NCBI GenBank assembly: GCA_035710515.1
Contig: DASTDE010000002.1
Coordinates: forward strand, 124,001 to 188,000
DNA length: 64,000 bases
Reading direction: 5' to 3'
DNA from: Candidatus Rubrimentiphilum sp.
GTDB lineage: Bacteria > Vulcanimicrobiota > Vulcanimicrobiia > Vulcanimicrobiales > Vulcanimicrobiaceae
The position numbers and the translations under genes are program-made. Shown one piece after another: positions 8,516 to 18,073 of the stretch (its first letter is position 1; every line of letters starts with the position of its first letter). A model generated the notes under the pieces. It saw only the letters and a program-made list of their open reading frames with translations. It searched no databases and was not told the origin of the DNA.

Positions 8516-9423
8516 GCGCGCTCGAACACCGCTTCACCCAAAAGTCCGGACGGGCGAAAGACCAGCACGAGAATCAAGATTGCGAATACCGTGACGTTGC
8601 TCCACTGGCCGCCGAATTTCCAGGTCGCAAACGACTCGATGATGCCGATCAGGAAACCGCCGAGCATCGCGCCGCCGATGTTGCCAATCCCACCCAGCAC
8701 GGCCGCTGTGAAGGCTTTGAGACCGGCGCCGAAACCGTTGAAGAACCACGTCGATTGGTAGTAGACGCCCGACACGAAGCCGGCTACGCCGGCCAGCGCG
8801 CTGCCGATCAGGAATGTCAGCATGATCGTTTTGTTGATGTTGATGCCCATCAGCTGCGCGGCGTCGCGATCTTGCGCCGTGGCGCGCATTGCGCGGCCTA
8901 ATCGCGTGTTATGAATGAAGAGCTGGAGCCCGACCATCATCACGACCGCCAACCCGACCAGAAGAATCTGCTGCGCGCCGATTGCCACGCCGGCGACCGC
9001 GATCGACGGATTCGGGACGACCGCCGGAAACGACACCGGCGACGGACCCTTCCAGACTTGCATGATGTTTTCGAGGATGAATGAGACGCCGATCGCCGTG
9101 ATAAGCGGCGCCAGGCGCGGTGCGTTCCGTAAACGGCGATATGCGAGCCGCTCGATCAGCACGCCTACGATGCCGCAGAGTAGCGCCGCGCCGATCAGCG
9201 CGATCGCTACGTCCACAACGAGCGCGACGCCATGCAGTTCGCCCGAAACGCCCAGCGCGGTCAAGATTGTGAGTGCGAAAAACGAGCCGAGTGTGTACAC
9301 ATCGCCGTGGGCGAAGTTTATGAGCCCGATGATGCCATACACCATCGTATAGCCGAGCGCGATCAGCGCGTAGATGCCGCCTAGTGAAATCCCGTTGACG
9401 AGTTGCGCTAGGAATTCATGCAT
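8512..9423 (-). CDS. livH: Branched-chain amino-acid ABC transporter permease LivH
   Basis: 303 residues, about 8 membrane segments. LivH hallmarks: NGISLGGIYALIALGYTMVYGIIGLINFAHGD at the N-terminus and the coupling loop TRLGRAMRATAQDRDAAQLMGIN. The pair of the LivM permease. A 145-base gap containing two copies of the dispersed repeat separates it from livK, so livK transcription must read through these hairpins; they may reduce livHMGF relative to the binding protein, as intergenic hairpins often do in such operons (inference). Confidence 0.93.
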   Translation of the reverse strand: MHEFLAQLVNGISLGGIYALIALGYTMVYGIIGLINFAHGDVYTLGSFFALTILTALGVSGELHGVALVVDVAIALIGAALLCGIVGVLIERLAYRRLRNAPRLAPLITAIGVSFILENIMQVWKGPSPVSFPAVVPNPSIAVAGVAIGAQQILLVGLAVVMMVGLQLFIHNTRLGRAMRATAQDRDAAQLMGININKTIMLTFLIGSALAGVAGFVSGVYYQSTWFFNGFGAGLKAFTAAVLGGIGNIGGAMLGGFLIGIIESFATWKFGGQWSNVTVFAILILVLVFRPSGLLGEAVFERA

Positions 9424-9430
9424 TTCGTGC

Positions 9431-9563
9431 GCCCCTCGTCACGCGTGCCTTTGGCACGCTGCTCGGGGATGGTTCGACAAGCTCACCATGACACTCTCGC
9501 GAGCGCCCCTCGTCACGCGCCCTGGGCGCGCTCCTCGGGGTCCTTCGATACCTCAGGATGACA
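9431..9563. repeat. Two composite copies of the dispersed repeat between livK and livH
   Basis: Each copy shows both modules: a stem module CCCCTCGTCACGCG...CTCGGGG with a different palindromic centre (GTGCCTTTGGCAC in the first, GCGCCCTGGGCGCGC in the second), followed by an end module, GGTTCGACAAGCTCACCATG in the first and CCTTCGATACCTCAGGATG in the second. It fills nearly all of the 145-base intergenic gap. The copies give the clearest view of the unit's architecture. Confidence 0.88.
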
Positions 9564-9568
9564 CTACA

Positions 9569-10816
9569 CTACAGCTTCAACTGGATCTGCCGAATGAAGT
9601 ACGACTGTCCGTTCTTAAAGCCGTACAGGCTCAGTACCGGATTCGTCACGTCGCCGTTCTTGTCGAAGCTTATGCTTCCGATGGGCGTCTCGATCTTGGT
9701 CGTCGCGACGCGCGCCACGACATCCGCGCGTGAAGGCACGCCGCCTCCCTTTCCAATTGCTCGAATAACTGCGTTAGCGGCGACTTGCGCAGCCGCATAC
9801 GCGTTCGCGCTGTACGGCCCGATGTCAGAGCTATAACGCGCTCGGTACGCTTTAACGAACGCCTGAGCCGCCGGAAGTTTCTCGGCGTTCGGAGCGGCCA
9901 GCGTGTAATAGCTGCCGTCGGCTTGCGCACCGGCGACCGTCGCAAGATCGGCGATGCCGTCGCCACCGAAATAGGCAACTTTCCCGAGGCCGACGCCGTA
10001 CATTTGCTTGCGCAACAGGCCGCCTCCGGTGCTCGTCACGCCGCCAAAGAACACGACATCCGGCTTCGCGGCCGCGACCTTGAGCAGCAACGCCTTGAAG
10101 TCTTGGGTGTTCTTGGCGAGATGATCGCGCGCAAGCACGGTGCCGCCGTCGGCCGTGAAATCTTTTTCAAAACGATCGGCCAAATCCAGCCCGTACGTTT
10201 CGTTGTCGTCGATGATGTAAGCGCGTTTGTATCCAAGCGATTGCGCGAATTGCGCGAGCGCCGATCCCTGGCGCGAGTCCGTCGTGCAGACCCGGAAAAA
10301 CGTGATGAGATTGGGATTCGTACGCCGCAGCTGCTTTGCTTCGGGTCCTAACGTAAGATTATCGGCCACAACCGACGGACCGATCTGCGCCATACTCGCT
10401 GCGTTGGTTACCGGAATCTGCGCGCGCGCTACGTTCGAATTATACGGACCCACAACCGCGAGCACTGCGTTGTCGCTGATAAAGCTGCGCACATTGGCTG
10501 CGCCCTGCTCCGGGTTATGCACTCCCTGCACGGCATCGTCGACGGCCACTCCCTGCAGCGTGAAACCGCGAGGCATGCTCTTTTGCATCTGCTCGATCGC
10601 AAGGAGCGCGCCTTGCTCTGTACTGATGCCGACCGAAGCGTCTCCACCCGAAAGCGGCAAGTCGATGCCGATTTTCACGACGGTCCCCGCAGTCGCCGGG
10701 CTCGGCGCGGCGGTCACCGCGGACGTGGTTGTGGTCGTGTTTGTTTTCGTACCGGAGCTGTTGCCGGAACATGCCGTGAGCGCGGCCAGCGCTGCAGTCG
10801 CAAGAATCAAACGCAT
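9569..10816 (-). CDS. livK: Branched-chain amino-acid ABC transporter substrate-binding lipoprotein
   Basis: 415-residue periplasmic-binding-protein type I receptor of the LivJ/LivK family. A signal peptide with lipobox ALTACSG predicts a lipid anchor; a Thr/Ser/Ala-rich linker precedes the domain beginning VVKIGIDLPLSGGDASVG. Family segments such as VVGPYNSNVARAQIPV, DDNETYGLDLADRF and ANAYAAAQVAANAV are visible. It lies first in livKHMGF, directly behind metH (9-base gap). Ligand could be Leu/Ile/Val or another amino acid or amide; the neighbouring asparaginase and Cys/Met genes make a general amino-acid role plausible. Confidence 0.92.
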   Translation of the reverse strand: MRLILATAALAALTACSGNSSGTKTNTTTTTSAVTAAPSPATAGTVVKIGIDLPLSGGDASVGISTEQGALLAIEQMQKSMPRGFTLQGVAVDDAVQGVHNPEQGAANVRSFISDNAVLAVVGPYNSNVARAQIPVTNAASMAQIGPSVVADNLTLGPEAKQLRRTNPNLITFFRVCTTDSRQGSALAQFAQSLGYKRAYIIDDNETYGLDLADRFEKDFTADGGTVLARDHLAKNTQDFKALLLKVAAAKPDVVFFGGVTSTGGGLLRKQMYGVGLGKVAYFGGDGIADLATVAGAQADGSYYTLAAPNAEKLPAAQAFVKAYRARYSSDIGPYSANAYAAAQVAANAVIRAIGKGGGVPSRADVVARVATTKIETPIGSISFDKNGDVTNPVLSLYGFKNGQSYFIRQIQLKL

Positions 10817-10825
10817 GCCGCCGGG

Positions 10826-13800
10826 TTACGCTGAAGCGGGTTCGAGTTCCCTCACGGCCGCGGCATTAAAGTACGCCGCCTTCGGATGATGCATGATGAT
10901 CGCGGCGGTCGATTGCTCCGGCACGATTTGGAAGGCCTCGGTCAGATGTACGCCGATCGCGTTGGTCGCGTCGAGCAAGCGGAACGCGATTTCGTGCTGC
11001 GAGAGATCCGGACAGGCGCCGTAACCCCACGAATAGCGTTTGCCCTCTTCGTTCGTCAAGCCGAGTTCCGATCGAATGCGCCGGTGCGCGTATTCCGCCA
11101 GCGCTTCTGCGCTTTGCACCGAGAACCCGTGCAGGAAGTACGACTCGCTGTACTCTCCGGCAGCATGCAGTTCGGCGATTTTCTCCGCGACGCGCGATCC
11201 CACCGTGACGATCTGCAACGCGACGACGTCCACGCCGCGCCCGTCTTCGGGCTCGCGCAGATAATCCGCGAGCGAGAGATGTTCGCCGCCGGCCTGGCGC
11301 GTGAACGGGAAGCGTGCGATCTCGCGCGATGAATCCTTGGGATCGTAGACGATCACGTCGTTGCCGCTGCCGGCAGCGGGGAAATACCCGTAGACGAAGC
11401 GCGGCTCGAGCAATTCGTCTTTGATCGCCACGCTTTCATAACGCTGCAAGCGCGGCTCAAACTCTTCTTTCACCAGTTTGTCGAATGCGTCGCCCTTTGT
11501 ATTGGCGGCGCCCCACGACAGCCGGTACAAGCTGCGCAGGTCGAAACACTCCCACAGCTTCGCTGGATCGATCTCGCGCACGACGCGCGGCCCGAAGAAT
11601 GGCGCCTTGGGCACCGGCACGCGATCGGATTTCACGGCCGAGTACTGAATCGCGCCATTGGTGGAGGCCACCGCTTGCGGCGCGGCGCGCGGCGCCAGCG
11701 CTTCGCTCTTGGCCTGCTCGACGAACCGTTCGCGCGCCGCCGGATCGCCGGTGAGCGTTTCCATGACCTGCAAGCCCTCGAATGCGTCTTTGGCGTAAAA
11801 CAGGCCGGGCTCGAAAAAGCGATTGCCTTCGAGCACGGAGATGCGGCGGCCGAAGTCGCGGTTGATCGCCGCGCCGCCCACCAGCACGGGAAACTGCAGG
11901 CCGCGGGTATCTTGCTCCTGGACGCAGACCGGCATCTGTTTGCTGGTCGAGACGAGCAGCGCGGAAAGCCCAATCGCGTCGGCTTCAACTTCAACGGCCT
12001 TCTCCAAGATCGTATTCATCGGCACTTGCTTGCCGAGATCGAAGACCGTGTAGCCGTTGTTTGCTAAAATCGTGTGGACGAGATTCTTGCCGATGTCGTG
12101 GACATCGCCGAACACCGTCGCCAGCACGATCTTACCTTTGGTTTGGCCTTCCTTCTTCTCAAGGAACTGTTCCAGATGCGCGACGGCTTTCTTCATCACT
12201 TCGGCTGATTGCAAAACGAACGGCAAGATCAACTCGCCCGCGCCGAACTTATCGCCGACCTCTTTCATAGCGGGCAATAGAATATCGTTGAGAACCGCGA
12301 CGGGGTCGCGCGTCTCGAGCGCAGCGTCGATCTTCGCCTCGATGCCGTCTTTGCGGCGGCGCAAGATTGCATTGTGAATGCGTACTTCGGGCGGAGCGTC
12401 TGCGTCCTCGTCGACGGCGTCGCCCTTCGATGAGCTCTGCGTAACGCTTGACTCGTAGTGCTCGATCAGGCGCTGTAACGCGTCCGGACGCCGGTTGTGC
12501 ACGAGGTCGTCGCACAAGTCGCGCTCCGTGGCATCGAGCTCGGCGTACGGCGTTATTTCTTTGGCATAGACGAGGGCTAAGTCAAGTCCGGCTTGCACGC
12601 AATGATGCAGGAACACCGAGTTCAGTGCCGCGCGCGCGGCCGGCTTTAAGCCGAACGACACATTGCTCACGCCAAGCGACGTCAGCACACCCGGCAGCTC
12701 TTTCTTAATGGCTTTAATGCCTTCGATCGTCTCGATTGCCGAGTTGATGTACTCGTCGTCGCCGGTGGCCAGTGTAAAGGTCAGATCGTCGAAGATCAGC
12801 GCGCCGGCGGGCAGCTTGTATTCATCGACGACGATGTCGTAAATGCGTTTGGCGACCTCGAGCTTACGCTGCGCGGTCTTGGCCATGCCCGTTTCGTCGA
12901 TCGTCAGCGCTACGACGGCCGCACCGTGCTCGATGGCCAGCGGCAGCACGGCATCGATCTTCGCGCGCCCGCTCTCCAGGTGAACGGAGTTGACGATCGC
13001 GCGGCCCGGATATGCCTCGAGCGCGGCTTGAAGGACGCGCGGCTCTGTCGAGTCGATCATTAACGGTGACTCGACCGATTGCGCGAGCTTGCGCACCAAG
13101 TCGTGCATTTGTACGTCTTCGTCGGTGCGTTCGGTCAACGCGCAGCAGATATCGAGCGCGTGGGCTCCGGCTTCGACCTGTTCGCGCGCGACCAGCGCGA
13201 TATCATCGTAGTCGTCCTCGAGAAGCAACCGTTTAATCTTGCGCGAGCCTTGCGAGTTGATGCGCTCGCCTACCAGCAAGGGACGCGGCTCCTGTTCGAG
13301 CGCGATCGCAGTCATGGCCGAGGCGACAAATTGCTTGGGTTGTGGGACCGGCGTGCGCCCGCGTTTGCCTTGCGCCTCGAGCGCATCCACTTCGGCACGA
13401 ATCGCCGCGATGTGCTCCGGCGTCGTGCCGCAGCAGCCGCCGACGACGTTCACGCCGAAGTCGCGCACGAACTCCGCGAGCTCGCGTGAGAGTTCGGCCG
13501 CCGTCTCCGGATAGATCGTTTCGCCCTTTGGGCCCATCAGCGGTAAGCCCGCGTTGGGAATCACGCTGACAAAGCGATCGGAATTCTCGCACAGATACCG
13601 GATCGAATCGCGCATCTGCGACGGGCCCGTCGAACAGTTCAAACCGATGACGTCCACCGGCAGCGCACCGACGGTCGCACAGATCGCGCGAATGTCAGTG
13701 CCGAGCAGCATGCGGCCTTCCGTGATCAGCGTCGGCTGCGCCTGAATCGGAACGCGACGCAACCCTTTGGCGAACTCGCGTGTAATGCCGGCGACCGCCG

Positions 13801-14320
13801 CTTTGAGTTCCAATAGATCTTGCATCGTCTCGAGCAGCAGCAGGTCGGCGCCGCCCTCGACAAGATGCCGCGCTTGTTCGCCGTAGATCGCAACGAGTTC
13901 GTCAAACGTGATCTTCGATAGCGACGGATCGGACGAAGAGATCAACATGCCCGTCGGTCCCATCGAACCGGCGACGAAGCGCGGGCGTTCGGGCGTTGAA
14001 TATTTGTCGCAGGCGGCGCGCGCCAGCTGGGCCGCATTGCGATTGACTTCGGCAACTTTACTGCCGAGTTCGTATTCGTCGAGCTTCAAGCGCGAGGCGG
14101 TAAACGTGTCCGTTTCCAGTACGTCGGCGCCGGCTTCCAAATACTTTTCGTGAATATCGCGGACAATGTCGGGGCGCGTTAAAACGAGAGCTTCGTTGCA
14201 GCCCTGATAGCGAACACCGCCGAAATCCTCGGCGGTGAGTTCGAGCGCCATGATCTGGGTGCCCATGGCCCCGTCGAAGACGAGCACCCGCTCGCCCAAG
14301 AGTTGCAGATAGTCCGCCAA
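10826..14320 (-). CDS. metH: Cobalamin-dependent methionine synthase
   Basis: 1164 residues with all four MetH modules in order: homocysteine-binding barrel (zinc Cys in GLNCSTGP near 230 and GGCCGTTPEH near 297), pterin-binding barrel (GERINSQGSRK near 350), B12 domain (DVHDIGKNLV near 740, with the axial His) and the C-terminal S-adenosylmethionine activation domain (YSWGYGACPD). Slightly shorter than the 1227-residue E. coli enzyme but complete. It methylates homocysteine with methyl-THF. The start is TTG at 14320, supported by AAAGGA five bases upstream, which is embedded in the last codons of the asparaginase gene; the two genes are thus coupled. Confidence 0.96.
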   Translation of the reverse strand: MADYLQLLGERVLVFDGAMGTQIMALELTAEDFGGVRYQGCNEALVLTRPDIVRDIHEKYLEAGADVLETDTFTASRLKLDEYELGSKVAEVNRNAAQLARAACDKYSTPERPRFVAGSMGPTGMLISSSDPSLSKITFDELVAIYGEQARHLVEGGADLLLLETMQDLLELKAAVAGITREFAKGLRRVPIQAQPTLITEGRMLLGTDIRAICATVGALPVDVIGLNCSTGPSQMRDSIRYLCENSDRFVSVIPNAGLPLMGPKGETIYPETAAELSRELAEFVRDFGVNVVGGCCGTTPEHIAAIRAEVDALEAQGKRGRTPVPQPKQFVASAMTAIALEQEPRPLLVGERINSQGSRKIKRLLLEDDYDDIALVAREQVEAGAHALDICCALTERTDEDVQMHDLVRKLAQSVESPLMIDSTEPRVLQAALEAYPGRAIVNSVHLESGRAKIDAVLPLAIEHGAAVVALTIDETGMAKTAQRKLEVAKRIYDIVVDEYKLPAGALIFDDLTFTLATGDDEYINSAIETIEGIKAIKKELPGVLTSLGVSNVSFGLKPAARAALNSVFLHHCVQAGLDLALVYAKEITPYAELDATERDLCDDLVHNRRPDALQRLIEHYESSVTQSSSKGDAVDEDADAPPEVRIHNAILRRRKDGIEAKIDAALETRDPVAVLNDILLPAMKEVGDKFGAGELILPFVLQSAEVMKKAVAHLEQFLEKKEGQTKGKIVLATVFGDVHDIGKNLVHTILANNGYTVFDLGKQVPMNTILEKAVEVEADAIGLSALLVSTSKQMPVCVQEQDTRGLQFPVLVGGAAINRDFGRRISVLEGNRFFEPGLFYAKDAFEGLQVMETLTGDPAARERFVEQAKSEALAPRAAPQAVASTNGAIQYSAVKSDRVPVPKAPFFGPRVVREIDPAKLWECFDLRSLYRLSWGAANTKGDAFDKLVKEEFEPRLQRYESVAIKDELLEPRFVYGYFPAAGSGNDVIVYDPKDSSREIARFPFTRQAGGEHLSLADYLREPEDGRGVDVVALQIVTVGSRVAEKIAELHAAGEYSESYFLHGFSVQSAEALAEYAHRRIRSELGLTNEEGKRYSWGYGACPDLSQHEIAFRLLDATNAIGVHLTEAFQIVPEQSTAAIIMHHPKAAYFNAAAVRELEPASA

Positions 14321-14322
14321 TT

Positions 14323-15351
14323 TTATCCTTTGCGGGCGCTGATTTCGCCCACGGCGCGCCCAGCTCGATTATATACTATCGGCCGCTCGAGGTCCGCGAG
14401 TTTGGTCAGTTGCGCCTCCGAGAGTAGCTGCAGGCTCCGCAGCATAGCCAGCACCGCGGGTCCTCGCGCTCGTACCGTGCCGTCCAGAATCTTGCAGACC
14501 AGGCCAACGCTTTGCGGCAGCGCGGCCACGCCGTGAACGCCTTCCGCCCCGGCCTTGGAGGCAATCGAACCGCCCGCGGTTTGCATCAAGCGCGCATCGA
14601 ATTCGCCGGTTCCTGAGACGTATTCGGGAAAAGCGATCATCGCATCGCGTACCGTCTGCAAAGCAACCGCTTCGTCATCGGAAACGCCGTCCGGCGCAGC
14701 CAAACGCAGAAAGGAAAGCGCGGCGTTCCGCAACGGCACCGCGTAAACCGGAATACCGCATCCGTCAACGCCGATTGGCATTGCCTCAGCCGTCGTTCCC
14801 GAGACGCGCGCGCAAAAATCTAAAATGCGCTGCTCCGCAGGATTGCTCGCCTCGAGGTACGTCTTGGGATCGGCGCCGATGATCTTGCACAGCGCCAGAA
14901 TGCCGGCGTGTTTGCCCGAACAATTGTTGTAGACTTCCGTCGGTGCGATTCCGGCGCGTTGGAGTTCCTGCGCCGCGGCTGCGTTATATGGCGGATGCAC
15001 GCCGCACTGCAGCGCGCTTTCCGGCATGTCAATCTTGCGTAGAATCGATCGCACTGCCTCGACGTGAAAGGATTGCCCGCCATGCGAGCCAGCCATGACC
15101 GCAATCTCGCGCGGTTCAAGACCGAAACGTTCGCGCGCACCGGCAGCGAGCACCGTTGCGGCGATAAACGGCTTCGCGCTCGATCGCAAGAAGACCGGAG
15201 CCGCGAGGACTTCTCCCATTGAAAGGACCGGCTCGCCACGAGAGTCGACGGCGCAGGCCGCGACGTGATGGATCGACTCCACCACGCCGCCGCGCGTTAC
15301 TTCAACAAAGGGCTCGCCGCGTAACGCGCTAGACGATTGCGGCTTCGACAA
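14323..15351 (-). CDS. ansA: L-asparaginase II (Rhizobium-type thermolabile family)
   Basis: 342 residues of the plant/rhizobial-like asparaginase II family (PF06089), unrelated to E. coli AnsB. Conserved motifs: [28 protein letters not shown] and [14 protein letters not shown]. It should hydrolyse asparagine to aspartate and ammonia in the cytoplasm. The gene overlaps cysK by 23 bases and abuts metH with two bases between, so it is in the middle of a probable cysK-ansA-metH-liv unit. Confidence 0.9.
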   Translation of the reverse strand: MSKPQSSSALRGEPFVEVTRGGVVESIHHVAACAVDSRGEPVLSMGEVLAAPVFLRSSAKPFIAATVLAAGARERFGLEPREIAVMAGSHGGQSFHVEAVRSILRKIDMPESALQCGVHPPYNAAAAQELQRAGIAPTEVYNNCSGKHAGILALCKIIGADPKTYLEASNPAEQRILDFCARVSGTTAEAMPIGVDGCGIPVYAVPLRNAALSFLRLAAPDGVSDDEAVALQTVRDAMIAFPEYVSGTGEFDARLMQTAGGSIASKAGAEGVHGVAALPQSVGLVCKILDGTVRARGPAVLAMLRSLQLLSEAQLTKLADLERPIVYNRAGRAVGEISARKG

Positions 15352-16300
15352 CCGGCGTTTCTTGTTCGGCGAAAACCGGATTCGAGAGGTAGCGCTCTCC
15401 GGTGTCGGCGGCGACAGTCACGATGAGCTTGCCTTTCGACTCCGGCCGCGCCGCGACTTGCAACGCCGCCCAAATGTTCGCCCCCGACGAGATGCCAACG
15501 AGCATGCCTTCTTCTCGCGCGGCCCGGCGCGTCGTTGCGATCGCGTCGGCGTCGGTGACGCGGATTACTTCCTCATAGATCTTCGTGTTCAGAACCTTCG
15601 GAACGAAACCGGCTCCGGTGCCTTGAATTTTGTGCGGTCCCGGAGTGCCGCCCGAAAGAACCGGTGACGCATCGGGCTCGACCGCGATCACGCGCACGCC
15701 GGGTTTACGCTCGCGCAGAACCTCGCCAACGCCGGTAATGGTACCGCCGGTTCCAACCGCGGCGACGAAGACGTCGACCGTTCCGTCCGTATCGCGCCAG
15801 ATCTCCTCGGCGGTCGTGCGGCGGTGAATCTCCGGGTTCGCGGGATTCTCGAACTGCTGCGGCATGAAATACTTGGGCGGGTCGCTCGCGCGAATCTCGT
15901 TGGCCTTGGCAATGGCGCCCTTCATGCCGTCCGCGCCCGGCGTCAGCACCACTTGCGCGCCGTAAGCTTTAAGGAGGTTGCGGCGTTCGACCGTCATGGT
16001 GTCGGGCATCACCAGAATCAACGGATAGCCCTTGGCGGCGGCGACGAACGCGAGCGCGATTCCGGTATTGCCGCTGGTCGGTTCGATGATGACGGAATCG
16101 GGACGCAGACGGCCCTCACGCTCGGCGGCTTCGATCATCGAGATGCCGATGCGGTCTTTCACCGAGCCGGCCGGATTGAACGACTCCATCTTCACGGCTA
16201 CCATTCCGGGCAGGCCCTTGGCCAGCCGGGGCAGTTTTACGAGCGGGGTGTTGCCGAACGAATCGGCGAGATTTTCATATATGCGGCTCATGCCAGCCAT
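15329..16300 (-). CDS. cysK: Cysteine synthase (O-acetylserine sulfhydrylase)
   Basis: 323-residue PLP enzyme of the CysK/CysM family. The PLP lysine is in [11 protein letters not shown] (Lys 48), the substrate loop is [11 protein letters not shown], the phosphate-binding loop is [11 protein letters not shown] and the C-terminal cofactor-binding serine is in [10 protein letters not shown]. It makes cysteine from O-acetylserine and sulfide. An alternative start is the second ATG at 16291; no clear ribosome site decides. It is the first gene of the leftward amino-acid cluster and divergent from the DNA ligase. Confidence 0.94.
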   Translation of the reverse strand: MAGMSRIYENLADSFGNTPLVKLPRLAKGLPGMVAVKMESFNPAGSVKDRIGISMIEAAEREGRLRPDSVIIEPTSGNTGIALAFVAAAKGYPLILVMPDTMTVERRNLLKAYGAQVVLTPGADGMKGAIAKANEIRASDPPKYFMPQQFENPANPEIHRRTTAEEIWRDTDGTVDVFVAAVGTGGTITGVGEVLRERKPGVRVIAVEPDASPVLSGGTPGPHKIQGTGAGFVPKVLNTKIYEEVIRVTDADAIATTRRAAREEGMLVGISSGANIWAALQVAARPESKGKLIVTVAADTGERYLSNPVFAEQETPVVEAAIV

Positions 16301-16338
16301 GAACCAGGCTCGGCCGCCAAAAGCTGCAACCTAACGCC

Positions 16339-16692
16339 ATGGTCCGCTTCGGACAAACCTGCGCGGCGATCGCAGCGCGCGCCGGAAAACTCGAAAAGAT
16401 TGCCTTGCTCGCGGAGTACCTCCGTTCGCTTAGCGACGCGGACTTAAGCGCGGCGGCTCGATTCTTCACCGGCAATCCGTTCGCGGCGCGCGATCAGCGT
16501 AGCCTCGGCATCGGTTACCGAACGATCGTCGCGGCGGCCAGGAACGCGTGGGGATTCGACGACGCCCAGCTCGGCTCGATGTACCGCGAGCGGCGACTTG
16601 GGCGTGGCCTTAGGTCCGTTCGTGAGGCCGCCTATGGACCTGGCGCTTTTCTCGGAAACGCTGACGCCGGCGTCGCTCTTCCTGATTTTTGA
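16339..16692 (+). CDS. N-terminal fragment of ATP-dependent DNA ligase (frame 1, before a frameshift)
   Basis: The first ~84 codons (through LGSMYR) look like the start of the DNA-binding domain (PF04675) of an archaeal-type ATP-dependent ligase: LEKIALLAEYLRSLSDADLSAAARFFTGNPF. After position ~16587 this frame turns into basic low-complexity sequence, while the expected continuation ASGDLGVALGPFV is found in the next frame. A +1 shift near 16585-16590 joins the two. Either one base is wrong in the assembly, or the gene carries a real or programmed frameshift. Confidence 0.7.
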   Translation: MVRFGQTCAAIAARAGKLEKIALLAEYLRSLSDADLSAAARFFTGNPFAARDQRSLGIGYRTIVAAARNAWGFDDAQLGSMYRERRLGRGLRSVREAAYGPGAFLGNADAGVALPDF

Positions 16693-18061
16693 AGAGATCG
16701 CGGCGGCCTCCGGCAAGTCGGCGGGCCGAAAACGCGAGATTCTTTGCGAACGCATTTTGCGAGCGTGCACCGGCGCGACCGAAGCGACGTACGTCATTAA
16801 AATCATGACGGGTGACCTGCGGATCGGTTTGCGTGAAGGACTTGTGGCGGACGCGGTTGCCGCGGCGTTCGCGTGCGACGCGCACGAGGTGCGTCGCGCC
16901 GTCATGGCTGCCGGCGACATTGGAGCCGTCGCGATAGCGGCGCGCGCAGGGCGGCTAAGCGAGGTCCGAATCGGGTACGGCTCGCCCATCGGGTTCATGC
17001 TTGCTACGCCCGTGATGTATGGATCAGAGTATAAAGACTTACGCGGCGAGCAGTGGCTGGTTGAAGATAAATTCGACGGCATCCGCGCGCAAGCGCACAA
17101 AACCGGCGACAACGTGCGGATATTCTCTCGCACGCTCAATGACGTAACACAATCCTATCCCGAGGTGGCGGATGCGCTGCGCGCGACTTCCGGAGACTTC
17201 ATGCTCGACGGCGAGATCGTCGCGCAGCGCGGCGAGAGCGTGCTGCCGTTTCGCTACCTGCAAGCACGCTTGCAGCGCAAGATAGTCGACCCGCAATTGC
17301 TGAAAGACGTTCCCGTCAAGTTCTTTGTGTTCGACATTCTTGCTTCGGGCGAGCAGTTTCTGATCGACGAGCCGCTCATTGAACGGCGCGCACGGTTGGC
17401 GGAAACGGCGGTAGGCGGCCCGCATCTGGCCGTTGCGGACTTCGCACCGTTGCCGGAAGGCGTGACTCCCGAGGAGATACACGAACGGTTCGAAGCTGCG
17501 CGAGCGCGCGGGCACGAAGGCATCATGCTCAAACGCAGCGATGCGCCGTACCATCCGGGGCGGCGCGGCAAATGGTGGCTCAAACTCAAACGCGAGCTGT
17601 CAACGCTCGACGTCGTCGTAGTGGCGGTCGAATGGGGGCACGGGAAGCGCGCCAAGGTGCTTTCGGATTACACGTTCGCAGTGCGCGGACACGATAACGA
17701 GCTGCTGACGATCGGAAAAGCGTATTCGGGTCTAACCGACGTTGAGATCGCGGAACTCACGCAATGGTTTTTAGCGCACCCTTCGATACCTCAGGGTCCT
17801 TCGATACCTCAGGATGACAACAGACCTCACGATGACAACGACAAGCGGTTCCCGCATGCAATAGCGGTTGAGCCGAAGATCGTGCTCGAGGTGGCGTTCG
17901 ACATCATTCAACCCAGCGATCTGCACGAAAGCGGATTCTCGCTGCGATTCCCGCGCATCGTGCGTATCCGGGACGACAAGCCGGCCGAAGAAATCGACAC
18001 GATCGAGCGCGTTCGAGAAATCTACAGCGACATGCTCGCGCGCGAGGGCTTGCAGCCTTAG
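16598..18061 (+). CDS. lig: ATP-dependent DNA ligase, catalytic and OB domains
   Basis: 487 residues from a TTG at 16598. Nucleotidyltransferase motif I is EDKFDGIRAQ with the adenylated Lys (158 here); motif III is FMLDGEIV, IV HEGIMLKR and V WWLKLKR, and the OB domain follows (PKIVLEVAFDIIQPSDLHESGF). It seals DNA nicks; ligases of this long, archaeal-like type in bacteria probably serve repair. The N-terminal domain is completed by the frame-1 segment from 16339. Between the OB strands WFLAH and AIAVEPKI there is an in-frame repeat insertion (PSIPQ twice, then DDN-rich). Its effect on activity is unknown. Confidence 0.9.
   Translation: MGVALGPFVRPPMDLALFSETLTPASLFLIFEEIAAASGKSAGRKREILCERILRACTGATEATYVIKIMTGDLRIGLREGLVADAVAAAFACDAHEVRRAVMAAGDIGAVAIAARAGRLSEVRIGYGSPIGFMLATPVMYGSEYKDLRGEQWLVEDKFDGIRAQAHKTGDNVRIFSRTLNDVTQSYPEVADALRATSGDFMLDGEIVAQRGESVLPFRYLQARLQRKIVDPQLLKDVPVKFFVFDILASGEQFLIDEPLIERRARLAETAVGGPHLAVADFAPLPEGVTPEEIHERFEAARARGHEGIMLKRSDAPYHPGRRGKWWLKLKRELSTLDVVVVAVEWGHGKRAKVLSDYTFAVRGHDNELLTIGKAYSGLTDVEIAELTQWFLAHPSIPQGPSIPQDDNRPHDDNDKRFPHAIAVEPKIVLEVAFDIIQPSDLHESGFSLRFPRIVRIRDDKPAEEIDTIERVREIYSDMLAREGLQP
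17778..17840. repeat. Dispersed repeat inserted in frame inside the ligase gene
   Basis: Two head-to-tail copies of the end module (CCTTCGATACCTCAGG and TCGATACCTCAGGATGAC), then a short third piece ACCTCACGATGACAAC. Together they encode the peptide PSIPQGPSIPQDDNRPHDDND, which has no counterpart in the ligase family. The insertion lies in a surface loop of the OB domain and keeps the frame. Confidence 0.87.
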
Positions 18062-18073
18062 CGGAAGGACCGC

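Noticed and set aside
7853-8761. 302-codon plus frame opposite livM/livH
   Set aside because: Charged low-complexity shadow of the two well-recognised permeases.
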